Of a stretch of DNA of 64,000 nt, positions 1 through 11,710 are shown in pieces. Position 1 is the stretch's first letter; every line of letters begins with the position of its first letter. The translations under genes were made by a program, and so were the position numbers. The notes under the pieces were generated by a model. The model did no database searches. It worked only from the letters and a program-made list of their open reading frames with translations, and had not been told where the DNA came from. Origin of the DNA: Pseudopyrenochaeta lycopersici (lineage: Eukaryota; Ascomycota; Dothideomycetes; Pleosporales; Pseudopyrenochaetaceae); assembly GCA_003313425.1 (NCBI GenBank), contig NHZP01000025.1, positions 62,001 to 126,000 on the forward strand. The letters are read 5' to 3'.

Positions 1-507
1 ATCTGTACGCAGGGTAGCGGTGAAAAGTCATGTATATTCCCCCGTGTGTGTATTTGAAGTGAGGCTAATATACATGTAGGAATAGACCGATTCGTCAGTA
101 GTAAACCACATGGCTGTAGGTGTCCTAAGCTTACACCATCAAGAGCACTTGTAACTAACATGCGGCGGCTATTGCTCGAGCCTGACATGGGCCCACATAG
201 AACGGCAAAGTGGAGGGATCGGCTTAGGTGTTAGCACTGTTGTCTCTCGTTAGACTTTTATTGTGCTATTGCGCTAATTTTCCAAAGACGGTTCTATTGA
301 CGAAGAACCAAAACTTCTGGGATACGTTCCTTCTCTGAATGGTGTTGTCGACCCGCCACTGGCGAAGATGTTGTATTAACCTTATATGGACCTAAGACAT
401 GCATGTATGCCCCACAGTGACTGACGTATCAAAAGAGGAGAACAATAACTTTTGCGGCAAATGACCGCCTTACCACTGCTTGGCGTAATAATTCCCCATC
501 TACCACT
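1..507. other. non-coding left edge
   Basis: No convincing gene. The last 40 bases contain several short 'taccact' words that recur inside the adjoining transposon end, so part of this stretch may be subterminal transposon sequence. Confidence 0.4.
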
Positions 508-600
508 GTTTTCAATACACTACCACACATGTGACCTCGGCTAAAAAAGGACCGAAATACCACTGTTTCTTCCCCATTTCTTCCCCAAATGCCACTATTT
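508..600 (+). repeat. left terminal inverted repeat of MULE 1
   Basis: Inverted copy of 3413-3505; the outermost bases read GTTTTCAATACACTACC. One mismatch, at base 596. Confidence 0.9.
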
Positions 601-726
601 CGTTAGTAGCCTCACCTCTTACATTAGCGCTTGAGTAGCTTAGAACGCGTCCGACGCGATTTAAAATGGACGCGTTTTATCGTAAAATCGCGAGTTGTTG
701 CGACAAAATAATTACGAAGAGTTACA

Positions 727-3289
727 ATGGAGACCTCCCAGGGGCTTCCTAATACGCTATATGTTGGGCAGACGTTTATATCAATCCAGGCCGCAAAAGA
801 GGCAGTTTTTCACGTTATGGCCTCCCAGAGGCTCTCTTTTAAAGTAACATCCAGCGACCCAACGAGATTCCACGCTAGTTGCCGTTCTAGCAGCGACACA
901 GGGTGCAAATTCTTCATTCGAATCGCCTATATGAACCGATCCGACCACTTTGAGCTTCGAAAGTTCGTCCCTCATACCTGCGACCTTAGCTCCCATCACG
1001 ACTGGAAAGCATCAAGCTCTGCGAGGCTTATTGCCCACCGGCATGGGGATATGGTTAAGAGCGATTTTCAAACAAAGCCGCGCCAGATCCAGAATGCTGA
1101 AAGACTTCAGCACTCAAATCAGATATCGTATAAGCAGGCGTGGCGCGCAAAGAAGGAGATCCAAAAGAGTACCTTTATGGACACAGAGAAGTCCTTCCAG
1201 CTTATCTTTCCATTCCTTGAGGCCATTACGGATAGCGGCTTAGACTCGAATACGGAGCTGGACGACGAAGGAAACTACGCCACTTCAAGGGCGAACGCTG
1301 CCATATCTAGGGATGACGATGGAACCTTTGAATGGTGCCACGTGGCACCACGAGCTTGTATTCATGCATTTTGGCACTCCCGGAAGTTCATTTGTGTTGA
1401 TGGTGCCCATATGAAATCGGACAACAACCTAGTTCTTCTTGTTATAACAATGCTTGACTCTAATGAGGAGATCCTGCCATTAATGTGGGGGTTCGCCAGA
1501 AGCGAGTCTAAAGAATCGTGGCTCAACTTTCTCCATGGTTTTAGGGAATATTTTCTGGACAACCTTGAGACGACTGAGCAAGAACGTACCAATTTTGAAT
1601 ATCTTACAATCGTCAGCGACCGGGCAAAGGGTCTAATTCCAGCTATCTCGGAGGTATTCCCCAAAGCTTTCCATTATTGCTGCATACAACATCTTGCGGA
1701 GAACGTCGGAAACGAATACGGAAAGAAAGTCGAGAGGATATTCCGAGCTGCTTGCCTAGTCGACACTAAGGCGAAGTTTAAAGCTTGTCTTGACCAAATT
1801 GAGTCTCTGTCAGCTCCCGCGCGTCACTACCTCGATCATATCGATAGAGAGCATTACGCAACATCATACGCACCACTGGTCGACTTCCCACGGTTTGGGC
1901 AAACATGTTCCAACATCTCCGAGTCAGTAAACAGCGCATGGATGGAGGCTCGTAACCTACCAATACTCCATTCACTCCACCATCTATGGACATACATGAT
2001 GTCAAAGTTCTACGAAAGACGTCATAAGCCCCAGAAAGATATAAAGTACACTAACTATGCCTTTGCATATTTCCAGAAAGAGCTTGGGGATAGCGACCAG
2101 TATCTTGTAACTCCTCAGGAGCGCGAGAACTTGGTAGCTATTGTATACCGAGCAAATCCAGGAGACCGGAATACTCGTCTTGTTCAGCTTAAAGCTCAGA
2201 AATGTTCTTGTCTCGCTTTTCAAGATCATAAAATTCCTTGTAGACATGCAATTGCTGTGTGTCGATTCTTCAATATTAAACCCGAGGATTATATCGCCAA
2301 ATTCTACGAGATTTCTGAGTATCGTGAGGCAGTACAAGTGCTCCCTATTGCCGGTTCTACTAGATGATCTCGAACCTGATGGGTTTACAAAGCCACCTGT
2401 TATCGGTACCTCCCGAGGTCGTCCAGTTAAGAAGAGAATGAAACGAACTACGCGAGAGACAGAGGCTCGGAGACGAGGAAATTTAGTATCGTCAAGCAGC
2501 CAGAGGAAACAACAGGATGAAGCTCGAAACCGGTATCAATCAGGCACAACGTATTTCCAGGAACGAAGGACGGGCCAGGCTCCCAACCCTCTTAGTCAAC
2601 CTAGAGTATCCTATCACCGTCCTAGCCAGATCGCGTCTTCCCAGCACCTTACTGCACCTGATCAAAGCGTCTCATCTCAACTCCCCTACCCTATCCTTAA
2701 TCATCACCATAATTTCCCTAACCAATTCTCGATTGCGCAACCACCAGACTCAAGAGATCAGGATACCCTCTGGCAACGGATCAGGGCTATAAACGCGCGC
2801 CTTAGCGAAACTGAAGCTATAGGAGAACGCTACCGGGCTCAGATTGGGGCTCAGATTGGAGCTGTTAGACAAGCAGTAAACGAGAACAGAAGCAATAACC
2901 ATAACCAGCCTCCTACGGCGCAGATACCGACGACGTACGCAGAACAACCAACCTTGCAATCTCAGTCCTCTACAGATCTACCGGCCTCGCAATCAAATAG
3001 AGACCGGCCGTCGCCAGATACTGATGAGCTGCAAAGAAGCGGCACCTCACAGGATGATGCAGCCGCTTCACAAGTCACATACATTGACTCTACTGTTATG
3101 AATAATAACTTCACGTTTGGAGCATCCAGCTCTGTCCCCAACATTACCATCAACGTCACAGCAAGTCCACCAGGGGGAAACAAAAGACCTATAGTAAGTA
3201 GGAACGAAGAAGAGGATAATATCGAGAGGGAAGAGCCTCCTGCTCTATCAACGCGGTCAAGAAAACGAGCTCGAACAGACCAATTGTAA
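727..3289 (+). pseudogene. MULE transposase, one frameshift near the C-terminus
   Basis: Transposase that would cut and paste element 508-3505. The first open frame (727-2367, 546 residues, ATG start) has an N-terminal Cys/His DNA-binding region of the kind found in MuDR/FAR1 proteins. The DDE core follows, with FICVDGAH and a later SDRAKG/CCIQHLAENV block. A SWIM zinc finger lies near the end (CSCLAFQ...PCRHAIAVC). The usual basic tail (DDLEPDGF...GRPVKKRM) is present only in another frame, which continues from about 2340 to 3289. No splice sites explain the jump, so a one-base indel between about 2333 and 2345 is the simplest reading. The downstream 300 residues are Ser/Gln/Asn-rich and poorly conserved. 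The enzyme could keep its catalytic core despite the shifted tail. The family call is firm; activity is unknown. Confidence 0.8.
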
Positions 3290-3412
3290 GCATATAAATA
3301 GGGTTCTAGATCTATTATAATACAGTCCCGGACCTATCTCTTCTTATGTGAAGTCGCTGACTGCCTGAGGGCCGCGATGGCCGCCAAATAAAGGTGGGCC
3401 ATGCGATTAGTT

Positions 3413-3505
3413 AAATGGTGGCATTTGGGGAAGAAATGGGGAAGAAACAGTGGTATTTCGGTCCTTTTTTAGCCGAGGTCACATGTGTGGTAGTGTATTG
3501 AAAAC
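3413..3505 (-). repeat. right terminal inverted repeat of MULE 1
   Basis: Inverted copy of 508-600. Confidence 0.9.
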
Positions 3506-3569
3506 TGTCGCACGCCAGGATGGACTGCATTACTAAGCTTGCCGTGCGGTTCCTGTAGATAGCCAGGCT

Positions 3570-3635
3570 GGCTGCTGAGATTTGTCCCCACGTTTTTGAG
3601 ATTTGTCCCCAATTTGAGATTTGTCCCCAGTGCTA
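3570..3635 (+). repeat. left terminal inverted repeat of MULE 2
   Basis: Contains three copies of GAGATTTGTCCCC at about 3576, 3598 and 3614; inverted copy at 6374-6439. Confidence 0.92.
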
Positions 3636-3782
3636 ATTTAGCGGAAATTAATCGCTCCACTTGGCTTAGTGCGTAATCTATGGACGCGACACCATCGCGA
3701 CACTGCCGCGTCTATGTAGCAGATAGACACAACCATAGAATCGCTGGTGTTGAGTTCGCACGCTCGTCTTGTGTACCTTACT

Positions 3783-6275
3783 ATGGAAGACATTGCGGCC
3801 CCACTGGACCAGGTCTACAGCTCCTTTGAAGAAGCGTATGATGCGCTCAAAATGCACGGCATGCAGCATGGCTACGGCTTTGTCCTTAAGCGGAGTTTGC
3901 CTCATAACTGTGAGGTCAAAACACGTTACTACTACTATTGTGATCGTTTCAGGAAAAATTACAATTCAACCGTAAAGATCCTAAGCACAAGTACGCGCTC
4001 TACTGGATGCCCCTTCAAGCTTGTCATCTTTAAGGTGAAGCAGAGCGATCAGTGGAGGCTGGAGGTGCAGAACAAGAACTATAACCACTGTCGATCAATT
4101 AACCCTAGCGCGTACAATGTTTACCGCAGGCGTACAGTTGTACAGAAAGAGGTGATCGAGTTGATGACGCATGCTGGAGTACGGCCAATGCAGATACTGG
4201 CCGCCATTCAAAGGGAGGATCAGGACACCCTAGTCACTGCTACAGACATTCGCGGCGAGAGGAAAGCAGTCAGAGAGAAGCACCTGAACGGAAGGAGCCC
4301 AGTGGAGACGTTGCTGGATGACTTATCTACAGCAGACTGGGTATTCGCTGTTAAGAAGGATAACAATAATCGCGTTCAGAATCTCTTCTTCGCCCACTAT
4401 AAACAGGTAGAGCTGCTGCTTGCTAATCTAGATGTACTGTTGATGGACTGCACATACCGCACCAACAAGTATAGACTCCTATTGTTGCATATACTCGGCT
4501 GCTCTAACCTGCAGACCTTCTTCTCTGCAGGCTTCTGCTTCCTTAGTAGTGAGACGCAAGCAGACTACTATTGGGCTATCGCAAACTTCCTCCTTAAGAC
4601 AGGGGTACAACAACCGCGGGTTTTCATCAGTGATCAGGAAGATGCGTTGAAGTTGTCTGCTCGGGTACTACTTCCAGAAGTCCCTCAGCTTCTGTGCGTA
4701 TGGCACATCAACAAAAACGTCCAGACCAAGGCCCAGCAGACCTGGCGCGATGCTGATGGCACGACGAAGGAAGAGAAGCAGAGGATCGCTGAGCATAGGG
4801 CTGCATTTATGAAACGTTGGACTCTGGTAAGCCCTATGTTAATTGCTTAGTACTTCCTGAAGGGAGCTGCCCTCTGAGAAAATCGCTTGTGGAGCTGACT
4901 GAAGCAGCTCGTCTACGCAAAGAGACCGCTGGAGTTCCAGCTGAAGTGGAACGATCTGCTTAAAGACTACAGCCACCAGCAGGAACTCTGCAGGTACCTA
5001 CAGGAAAACCAATACCTCACACGCACCGAGTGGGCAGCTGCCTGGACTTCCCACCACCGCCACTACGGCACGATCACTAACTCGCCTCTCGAAGGCATGC
5101 ACAAGGTTCTGAAGGACTACCTCATGACCTCAAGGGGTGATTTGCTGCGCGTCACTGAGAGAATCGAGCAGATGGTCAAGAGCCAATACAATAAGTATAT
5201 GAAGGAGCTTGCTTCTTCCAAGCATAGTGTCAAATTTGGGCATAGCCTAGAGTCAATGCCTTTTCTACCTCCTGGAATCCATGAGGTTCTGACGCCGCCG
5301 GCGATCGAGCGCATCAGGCAACAACATCTGCTATACCAGAAAGAACAGAGGCAACGTTGTAGCCAACATCCCTGCTCTGGGCTGTTTGAGAAGACGAATG
5401 GCCTTCCATGTCGTTATACTTTACGAGATGTGAGGACGTCTAGTTTAGCTTTACGACTGAATTATCTTTATGACGATCATTGGCGCTATTAACGTGAGCA
5501 AGGACGGTCGATTAGCTTGCCTCCAAGGCCACATCATTCTGTTCTGGAGCCACTCATCGCGCAAACTAGAGGCGGATTGAGGAGGAATGAGGCATCGACT
5601 CGGCGAGATCGGTCAGCTTTCGAACTGCGTGTGCCGCCTTCTGTCCCTCGCCTTCAGCCTCACCATCAACTCCATGGTCAGACACTTGCTGAAGCCCTGC
5701 GACAGGTGAACGCCTCTGTGACCGTGTCGATTCCTACGGCTATACCAAGTGAGAATCCTGTGACTACCTGTGTATCGGTGTCGATCCCTGCATCTGCTCC
5801 TATACCTGCGATTACCTCTTCCCGTCCGTCTCCGCCTTTGGCTGTGGCTGTGGCTGTCACCATGGCTCCACCTCCTGCCTGGCAACCTCCGTCGTTGGAA
5901 GAATTCCTGGCCGACATCGAGCATCGAAGGTCTCAGCCTGTTTTATATGAGTGCAACGACATGGTCTCAACGACTAACTTTCTGGCTGAGACAGGGCAGG
6001 AGGAGGATCCCGCAGAGTTAGTTGAAGCACGCAATATGGCTCTCGCTACGCAAGGACTTTTCGCCTCTTGCACTCCAACTATGGCTTGGAACTATCACTT
6101 TGGAGATATGGAAGCTTTCTACATCGAGAGGTTTGCGCAAGTCGATGCCCAAAATGCGCCTGTTGAGTCTCAAGATGTACCTACGCCTCGATCTAAGCGT
6201 GCGGCAGCAGTAACAGCTTCTGAGGCTTGGAAAGATCTCAGCCCACGTAAGAGAAAACGGCGTAATAGAATATAA
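3783..6275 (+). pseudogene. MULE/FAR1-like transposase with in-frame stop
   Basis: Transposase of element 3570-6439. The first ATG is at 3783. Exon 1 runs to 4826. An 81 bp intron (4827-4907) begins GTAAGC, carries a CTGAC branch point and ends GCAG. Splicing it keeps the frame and joins KRWTL to LVYAKRPLEF, as expected for this family. Core motifs are VLLMDCTYRTNKY, FISDQEDALK and LLCVWHINKNV. A SWIM-like finger follows, with CRY where CRH is usual (codon TAT at 5415-5417). An in-frame TAA at 5490-5492 interrupts the conserved stretch just after DHWRY. The frame reopens without shift as REQGRSISLPPRPHH and continues through a low-complexity tail to a basic end, RKRKRRNRI, at 6275. The TAA and the His-to-Tyr change are both C-to-T in a CpA context, as RIP would make. 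Confidence 0.8.
4827..4907 (+). other. intron in MULE 2 transposase
   Basis: GTAAGC donor, CTGAC branch point near 4894-4899, CAG acceptor; phase 0, 81 bp. It removes both in-frame stops in this interval. Confidence 0.75.
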
Positions 6276-6373
6276 GATCAATAAGACAACGTTCACTTGA
6301 GCTACTAGAGACAGCGCAGTGCAGCTGCATTTGTTGTTTTGTGATTTATTTCCCCACTAGTAGAGATTAGGGC

Positions 6374-6439
6374 TAGCACTGGGGACAAATCTCAAATTGG
6401 GGACAAATCTCAAAAACGTGGGGACAAATCTCAGCAGCC
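6374..6439 (-). repeat. right terminal inverted repeat of MULE 2
   Basis: Inverted copy of 3570-3635. Confidence 0.92.
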
Positions 6440-6590
6440 CCGATCTAGATCGTTAAGAAATCTAAACGATCCGACCTTAACGAGCATGGCCCTGAAATCG
6501 CGATCTAGATCGTTTACAGCACTGGTACTAGCTGAAATCAGTTGAACCTTATCGGGATGATCATCTTGTATATAAATCTCCCAGTCCAGC

Positions 6591-6860
6591 TCAAGATAGA
6601 CAATTCAGCACAGTTCCTGAGTCTTCATTTGACCCGTTTCGTACGGTTACACCTGCGAGGTGGGCCTTGAACCGCTGCTCTTTGTCGAGCGTCACTCCGA
6701 GGATCTTGACCTTGTTCGTCGGCAGGGTCTCGTTTCCCTTGAACTGGAGCGGCGCTGTGCTGTCTCTGCTTGTGCCCTTGTGTCGCGTGAGGTGGATGAA
6801 GGATGTTTTCGCCGCCTCAGACTGCGCGCCACTCGTTCGCTCCCATCTCGAAACATCCAC
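6591..6860 (-). pseudogene. LINE reverse-transcriptase fragment
   Basis: An 89-residue open stretch with KTSFIHLTRHK, then NKVKILGVTLDKEQRFKAHL. This pattern is seen just C-terminal of the catalytic motifs in Tad-like non-LTR reverse transcriptases (KTE.IHFTR ... KILGV.LD..L.WK.H). No catalytic motif, second ORF or poly-A tail is present, so it is a short relic. A related but different fragment lies at 47611-47960. Confidence 0.65.
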
Positions 6861-7181
6861 AACCCTATGGCTGGTGCGAGTCAGGCGCCCTCGCTGCTAA
6901 CGTTATCAAGGCATTCGTCCGCCCCCATAAGATGGGCATATTAAGTTTAGTCGACCGCAAAATCGCCATCCGCAGAAGTCTGACCTCGCATCATGGTCCG
7001 CACGTAGAGGTGCGGCATGAACAACTGTGATGCGTTAACCAGAACTGATCCTTATGACGATGGGGCACAGTGGATTGACGATCAACTGTATGGATGGCAC
7101 CTCGTTCACTCCAGTAGTCATCACATGTTCAAGGAACGTTCAAAGCTACTTTGTACTAATAGAAGGAGATAATCTCTGGAG
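6861..7181. other. non-coding spacer
   Basis: No gene, repeat or RNA recognised between the LINE fragment and the 3' end of the HET gene. Confidence 0.4.
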
Positions 7182-9516
7182 TTAGACTAATGCAATCTCC
7201 ACTAGATTATCTCCAGTCCACCGTTCTCCACTCATCATCCCATAAACAAATGCAGGGCTTATAAGCTCATGCTGACCTCCTGGGGTTCCCCTGATTACCA
7301 ACGGCATATGGACCCCTGCAATCAGAGCCAGTTCATCGCCTTCAATCACGTACTCCGAAGTAGTCCCTAGATAACCATCAAATGTGATGAAAAATATCCG
7401 GCGCTCTTTGGCCAATTTGGCGCAGATACTAAGGTGGTATGACATGACTTGGGGTTTCAGAGCCATTTCCTCAAAGCATTGGGCCGCCAGAAAATTCATG
7501 TCCGCGTAATCAGACTCCATTTGAATGACGGTCAACATCATAAATTGATACCACTCATTATAAATGTTGCGAAGACGGGCTTCAACTCGACATGATGTCC
7601 TTGCGTACAAAGTTTCGTGCACGCCGGTGCTCATGGTGTCGTTAATATTGAAGAGTCGTACCCGGAGCCTGACCTGTTGGAAATAGCGTAAGTAAAACTG
7701 TACACTCATCAAGTCCGAGTTGCTGTGTTCCCACAGCACGAAACAGTAGGCTACTTTGCTGAGTATGCACCCATCAACCCTCAAAATAGCTCTTCCATCG
7801 AAGGCAAATGGGCCCCGCGACGCCAAAGACGCAGATCTCTGGGGCGACTCGTAGATGTAGTCAGGGTCAAGCCACACTTTCTCCGCAGCCACATCCCAAT
7901 TGGGCACCCATGTAGACACCTCTGAAAGATGTGGACAGCCGCCGTCCAGGAGTATATTGAGATCTCCACTCCAGTTCAAGATATCTAAGAAAAATTCTTG
8001 ATATATCTGTCCAAGAGGCTTTGTGTAGTCCGGTGTGGTCAGCGCAACCCCTAAGGATTTCAAAACTCCGTACATTGCGTAAGACCGATCCTTCGGATTT
8101 GTGGCCGAACGGAGTCGGATTGCTCTTTTGACTCTCGGTAAGAGTTCCATTTTTGCATCTGACCAAATTCCTCCTGGAGGCGAGACAAATGGCGCAAACT
8201 GATGGCCGAATTTATTTAACCCAACTAAAGTGATGATAAATATCGCAACGCCAGTGAAAAACACGGATAAAGAAACAGCCAATGGCACCTTATCTCCAGC
8301 TAGAATAATAGGCAGTGCAATTCCCAAAGACATTGCTAAGATCACCAAAAGAAATAAGAAGATATTTGAACATACTACAATGCACGGCAAACGCTTGTTG
8401 CCTGAGGATAGATAAGCTGAAAAGGAGGTACTCATGCTGGACTGTTGATTTGAAGTGGCGGATCTGAAGCTCCGTCGGAATCGTAACCCATTCCATTTTG
8501 ACTCCCGGGCGATAAACATCCACAGTGTAAAGATTGACCGCCAGTTGGACATCTGCGTGGGTAGTCGGAATGAATCTAGTGTTTCTAAATGCCCAGAGAT
8601 CTTTCCGATCCAATCGTACCGCCATATGGAATTCGTCGAAGGGTAGATCCTAAGAGTGGGATGCCGAAGAGATTCATCGATATGTACGAGGAACTCAAGA
8701 CCTCGTAGGAAGTCATCCCAATCTAATCTCTTGCTCCCACAGATAAGAACTGGATTGCATGCTAAGATGATCTCCTGAAAAGTCCAAACCCTCTGTAACC
8801 ACTCTCTGCCCAGTAGGTCATCAAAGTTGTCAGGATTGTACGCTTTCATCAGCTTGTTCAACCGCCTGCCTAATAATAGATCAGTGGCGGTTCTGCGATC
8901 GTTGGGGAACGTGTTAACCTTGCGGGCGAATGTCCATGATGATACCCATTACTTCCACAATCTTCTTGCAGGACTCCCACACTCGAGCTGAAAACGTTGG
9001 AGCAGCTACCATGCTAATAGGCCACAGGCATTTGTGTGGGTTCGGTAGCAACCTAAACCATTTCATCGCTGCATCAGAACCTTTCGTACTACTCCCAAGC
9101 CAGATGTATACTATCTCAGCCCAGGAATAGATCTCACCCATCAAAGGTATCTGTCTACTTTTCTCGGCCTCATTGTTTTGGTTGATACAAATTGCATCGA
9201 CCCAGATTGGCACAACACTCCAGCGATCGCGTAGGGCCTTGAGGGCATCGTAACAATTTTTCGTGATCGGAAGGTCAACGCTGCCGCAACGGATAGTGTG
9301 TGTGCCAAGCAAGCTGGATCCCCATACATATGACAGTGCGGTAAACCGAGGACTTTCGGCAAGCGACACAACGCGCAGTGAGCCTCGCAGCCTCACCCCG
9401 GCCGTGGATAGGAATAGCGGTCGAGCTGGCTCAAGATCTAAAAGACTTATAGATCGACGAGCGTAATCCAGAGGGTAGGAGCCATAAAAGCTGAGGTTTT
9501 GAGTCGCACTCGACAT
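7182..9516 (-). CDS. HET-domain (heterokaryon incompatibility) membrane protein
   Basis: Two exons, complement(7182..8869, 8919..9516), 761 residues, ATG at 9516. The 49 bp intron (8870-8918, GTTAAC...ATTAG, phase 1) joins MDIRPQ to GRRLNKLMKAY and restores one frame. HET-domain signatures are clear: FTALSYVWG near residue 65, PIWVDAICINQNN near 110, EIYSWAEIVYIWLG, and GREWLQRVWTFQEI after the intron. Proteins with this domain act in non-self recognition and can trigger cell death when incompatible strains fuse. After the HET domain there are two hydrophobic segments (about residues 365-415, IFLFLLVILAMSLGIALPII and a following one), so it is probably membrane-anchored. The C-terminal half resembles other HET proteins only in general layout. 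No damage is visible. Confidence 0.88.
8870..8918 (-). other. intron of HET gene
   Basis: 49 bp, GTTAAC donor, ATTAG acceptor, CTGAT branch-like word; phase 1. Confidence 0.7.
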
Positions 9517-9959
9517 TTTGGTTGTTTTAGCGGTCTTCAGCAGGCTGAAAGGACAAATACCCTTTCATAATCTAGCATCACATGCTGATTTTTTTTCCCT
9601 CATACGACTATCATGTATGTGCAGGTCCGAAAATAGAAAATAGTTTGGCAACCAATAATGTGACGAACAACTATTGGCATTGGAGATCCCAGCTCTCAGT
9701 ATCCTCTCGTCTAGCACAGGATTAAGTAAGCTAAAATATGTGAAGTCTTTCAGCTTGTTGAGCGGGGTTGCTAGAGCCGTCAAATGGGATAGCGGTAGCG
9801 AAAGGCCAAGGCATGTGCTAATGCAGCTCACTATCCTATCCGATGAACGGCAGTGAGCGAGCCGGAATACGCCGTCACGATGCATCTCCCACCTCAGCTC
9901 GCAAGCCTTGTCATTAGGTCAATAGACTCACACCACCTTTCACACATCTAGGGTACTAG
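9517..9959. other. putative upstream region of HET gene
   Basis: No gene seen; presumably contains the HET promoter. No distinct motif could be assigned. Confidence 0.35.
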
Positions 9960-10600
9960 AGAATATTATACTTAAATCTCTTTTTTATAGATTCTACCTT
10001 ATCGATACGACTAGGAATTATTACACTTAGATTTCTAAAATATAAATTTTAGCTAACGTGTTACGAACCTCAAAGTTCTTACGGAAGATTTAGAGATCTT
10101 ATTCGGAGATAACGGATCTAAACTAGATACTAGCTCCTACTTTAAGACCCTATCCCAGGGCGGTAAATCCAGTGTTATAAGACTGGATTATTTTATTAGT
10201 AAAATAACTATATAAATAAGTTAAATTAATACTTAAAACATTTATAAATTATTTTATATAATTAATATTATAATAATTATTTCTAGTTTAAAAGCTTACT
10301 TTAAAAAGCTATATAACTTTATAAGAATATACTTTTAATACTAAATAATTTAATATATTAAACTTATTATTTATTATAATAAGTACTTAAAATTTTATAG
10401 TAATAATGCTTATAAATATTATATAATTAAGTATTTTAGCTTTTTTTAAGCTATAACTTTAAACTTATATAACTTTTTTAATACTAGCTTAAATTTAATA
10501 ATTATTTTTTCAAATTATTACTAATACTTTAGAAATTTATATACTAAATTTTTAGAATTATAGTTTATTTAGATAGGAAGATAGAAGGATTTAAGTGTTC
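9960..10600. repeat. AT-rich block, probable RIP-degraded repeat
   Basis: Base composition switches abruptly to almost pure A/T with many TpA steps, no open frame and no microsatellite unit. In filamentous ascomycetes this look is typical of transposons destroyed by repeat-induced point mutation. The original element cannot be recognised. Confidence 0.55.
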
Positions 10601-10651
10601 TTAAAAATCGCGTGCATTAGGTGGGGACGTGCATCAGGTGGTGGAACACGT
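10600..10651 (+). repeat. pogo-type transposon end (right-hand terminal repeat)
   Basis: Reads ...GGTGGTGGAACACGT followed by TA. The same terminus ends the pogo remnant at 53802, and its inverse opens at 28496, each next to a TA. No matching left end was found close by. Confidence 0.45.
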
Positions 10652-10653
10652 TA

Positions 10654-11497
10654 AAATTTAAACTCCGAAAGTAAAGCCAATAGGTTAGACGCCAACACTA
10701 AGGATCTATCACTAAATCGCCAAAAGTTCAGCAATACAGATGCTAACAAGCCAATCCAATCAATCTCCAGCTTTTAGGATTAATTGATTGGTAAAATTTA
10801 GTCTCTTGGATTGATTGGATTGATTGCTTAGTAATCAATCCTAACAATCAATCTTCCAATCTGGCTTGGTTGTTAGCAACTCTGCTTATGGAGTCAATAG
10901 ATTGAGAAAGGGCATGGCTGCTCCTATGGGGTTGAATGCCCAACAGCAAGGTCGTGTCAAACTATGCTCACGCGGGAGGTTCTCGTAGATTGAAAAAGCA
11001 ATTCATTACGCCATGCACTCGAGCATTTGTGTTTACCAGGATTAGCGCAAGGTCGAGGCGCATTTTGATGTAAATTTAGATAATTCTGGGTCTCTGGAGA
11101 GCAAGTTCTTTAGGTCACGAACTAGCCCTTTTGAAGATGCGTGATCATTCTCATGCAGGTCCGTAAAGGGAGTGGGAGAAGGGAACAGGGAAGAGCAACT
11201 CTTGAGGCCTCTTCTGTTTTCATCGCGGAGCACTGTGACGTCGAAAAGGAGATCAGGGGCCTGACCGGCTCCCTTGAGCGGTATAAATTATCAATCGCAT
11301 TGCTAGCAACAGGCAAACCGAGGAACGAATGGGCAGTCAGAGTCTTGGGCATGGTAGACTAATATTGGCGAACAAAAGGGTAGACCTTCCTGCTGCTGTA
11401 GCATTGAAGGTATACATACTTGCTAATAATAACTAAGAATCATTGTACAGAAACATGATGCTGAAGAGCTGCATTCTCAGAACGAAAGCTATGAAAC
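10654..11497. other. gene-poor stretch
   Basis: No gene recognised. Around 10750-10860 there are repeated short words (ATTGATTGGATTGATTG and its inverse), which could form weak hairpins. Confidence 0.35.
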
Positions 11498-11710
11498 ATG
11501 CGAGGCAATGAGAACAGCACACAGAATAATGAGTATATGGTATACCATGGACAAGATCAACTCAGCGATGACAGCGACTGCTCGACATACTACCAACGAG
11601 AAGAGTATCCACCAAAGCAGTTTGGCGGCAGTGGCAAAGTAGGAGCCAAGGGCATGATGTCGTGTAACGGCAACACTAAGGGCCAGTCTGTTACCTGGGG
11701 CATCTACTAG
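11498..11710 (+). CDS. small hypothetical ORF
   Basis: A 70-residue ATG-initiated frame containing DCSTYYQREEYPPKQFGG and later a single Cys. The EYPP word after a Cys recalls secreted NucA/NucB-type nuclease domains, but there is no signal peptide and most of the domain is absent. It could be a chance ORF or an exon of a broken gene. Confidence 0.2.
   Translation: MRGNENSTQNNEYMVYHGQDQLSDDSDCSTYYQREEYPPKQFGGSGKVGAKGMMSCNGNTKGQSVTWGIY

Larger units (their letters stand above)
508..3505 (+). mobile_element. MULE-type DNA transposon 1
   Basis: The left end (508-600) and right end (3413-3505) are inverted copies of each other over about 93 bases with a single mismatch, which is seen directly. 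Between them lies one MULE-type transposase gene on the + strand. The terminal repeat length and the transposase class fit the Mutator-like superfamily. I found no 8-10 bp target duplication: the flanks at 499-507 and 3506-3514 do not match, so one end may have been rearranged, perhaps when the neighbouring element at 3570 arrived. Confidence 0.85.
3570..6439 (+). mobile_element. MULE-type DNA transposon 2 with triplicated 13-mer ends
   Basis: The ends 3570-3635 and 6374-6439 are perfect or near-perfect inverted repeats of 66 bases. Each end carries the word GAGATTTGTCCCC three times in tandem-like spacing. The outermost 20 bases are GGCTGCTGAGATTTGTCCCC. A MULE/FAR1-type transposase gene fills the interior on the + strand. 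The element lies only 64 bases downstream of MULE 1 in the same orientation. The flanks 3561-3569 and 6440-6448 do not match, so no target duplication is visible. Confidence 0.88.

Noticed and set aside
4827..4850. A 24-base GTAAGC...TTAG mini-intron that would also skip the first stop in MULE 2
   Set aside because: Too short for splicing and leaves a second in-frame stop; the 81 bp intron with a branch point fits better.
508..6439. Reading both MULEs as one composite element
   Set aside because: The two TIR pairs are unrelated and each encloses its own transposase.
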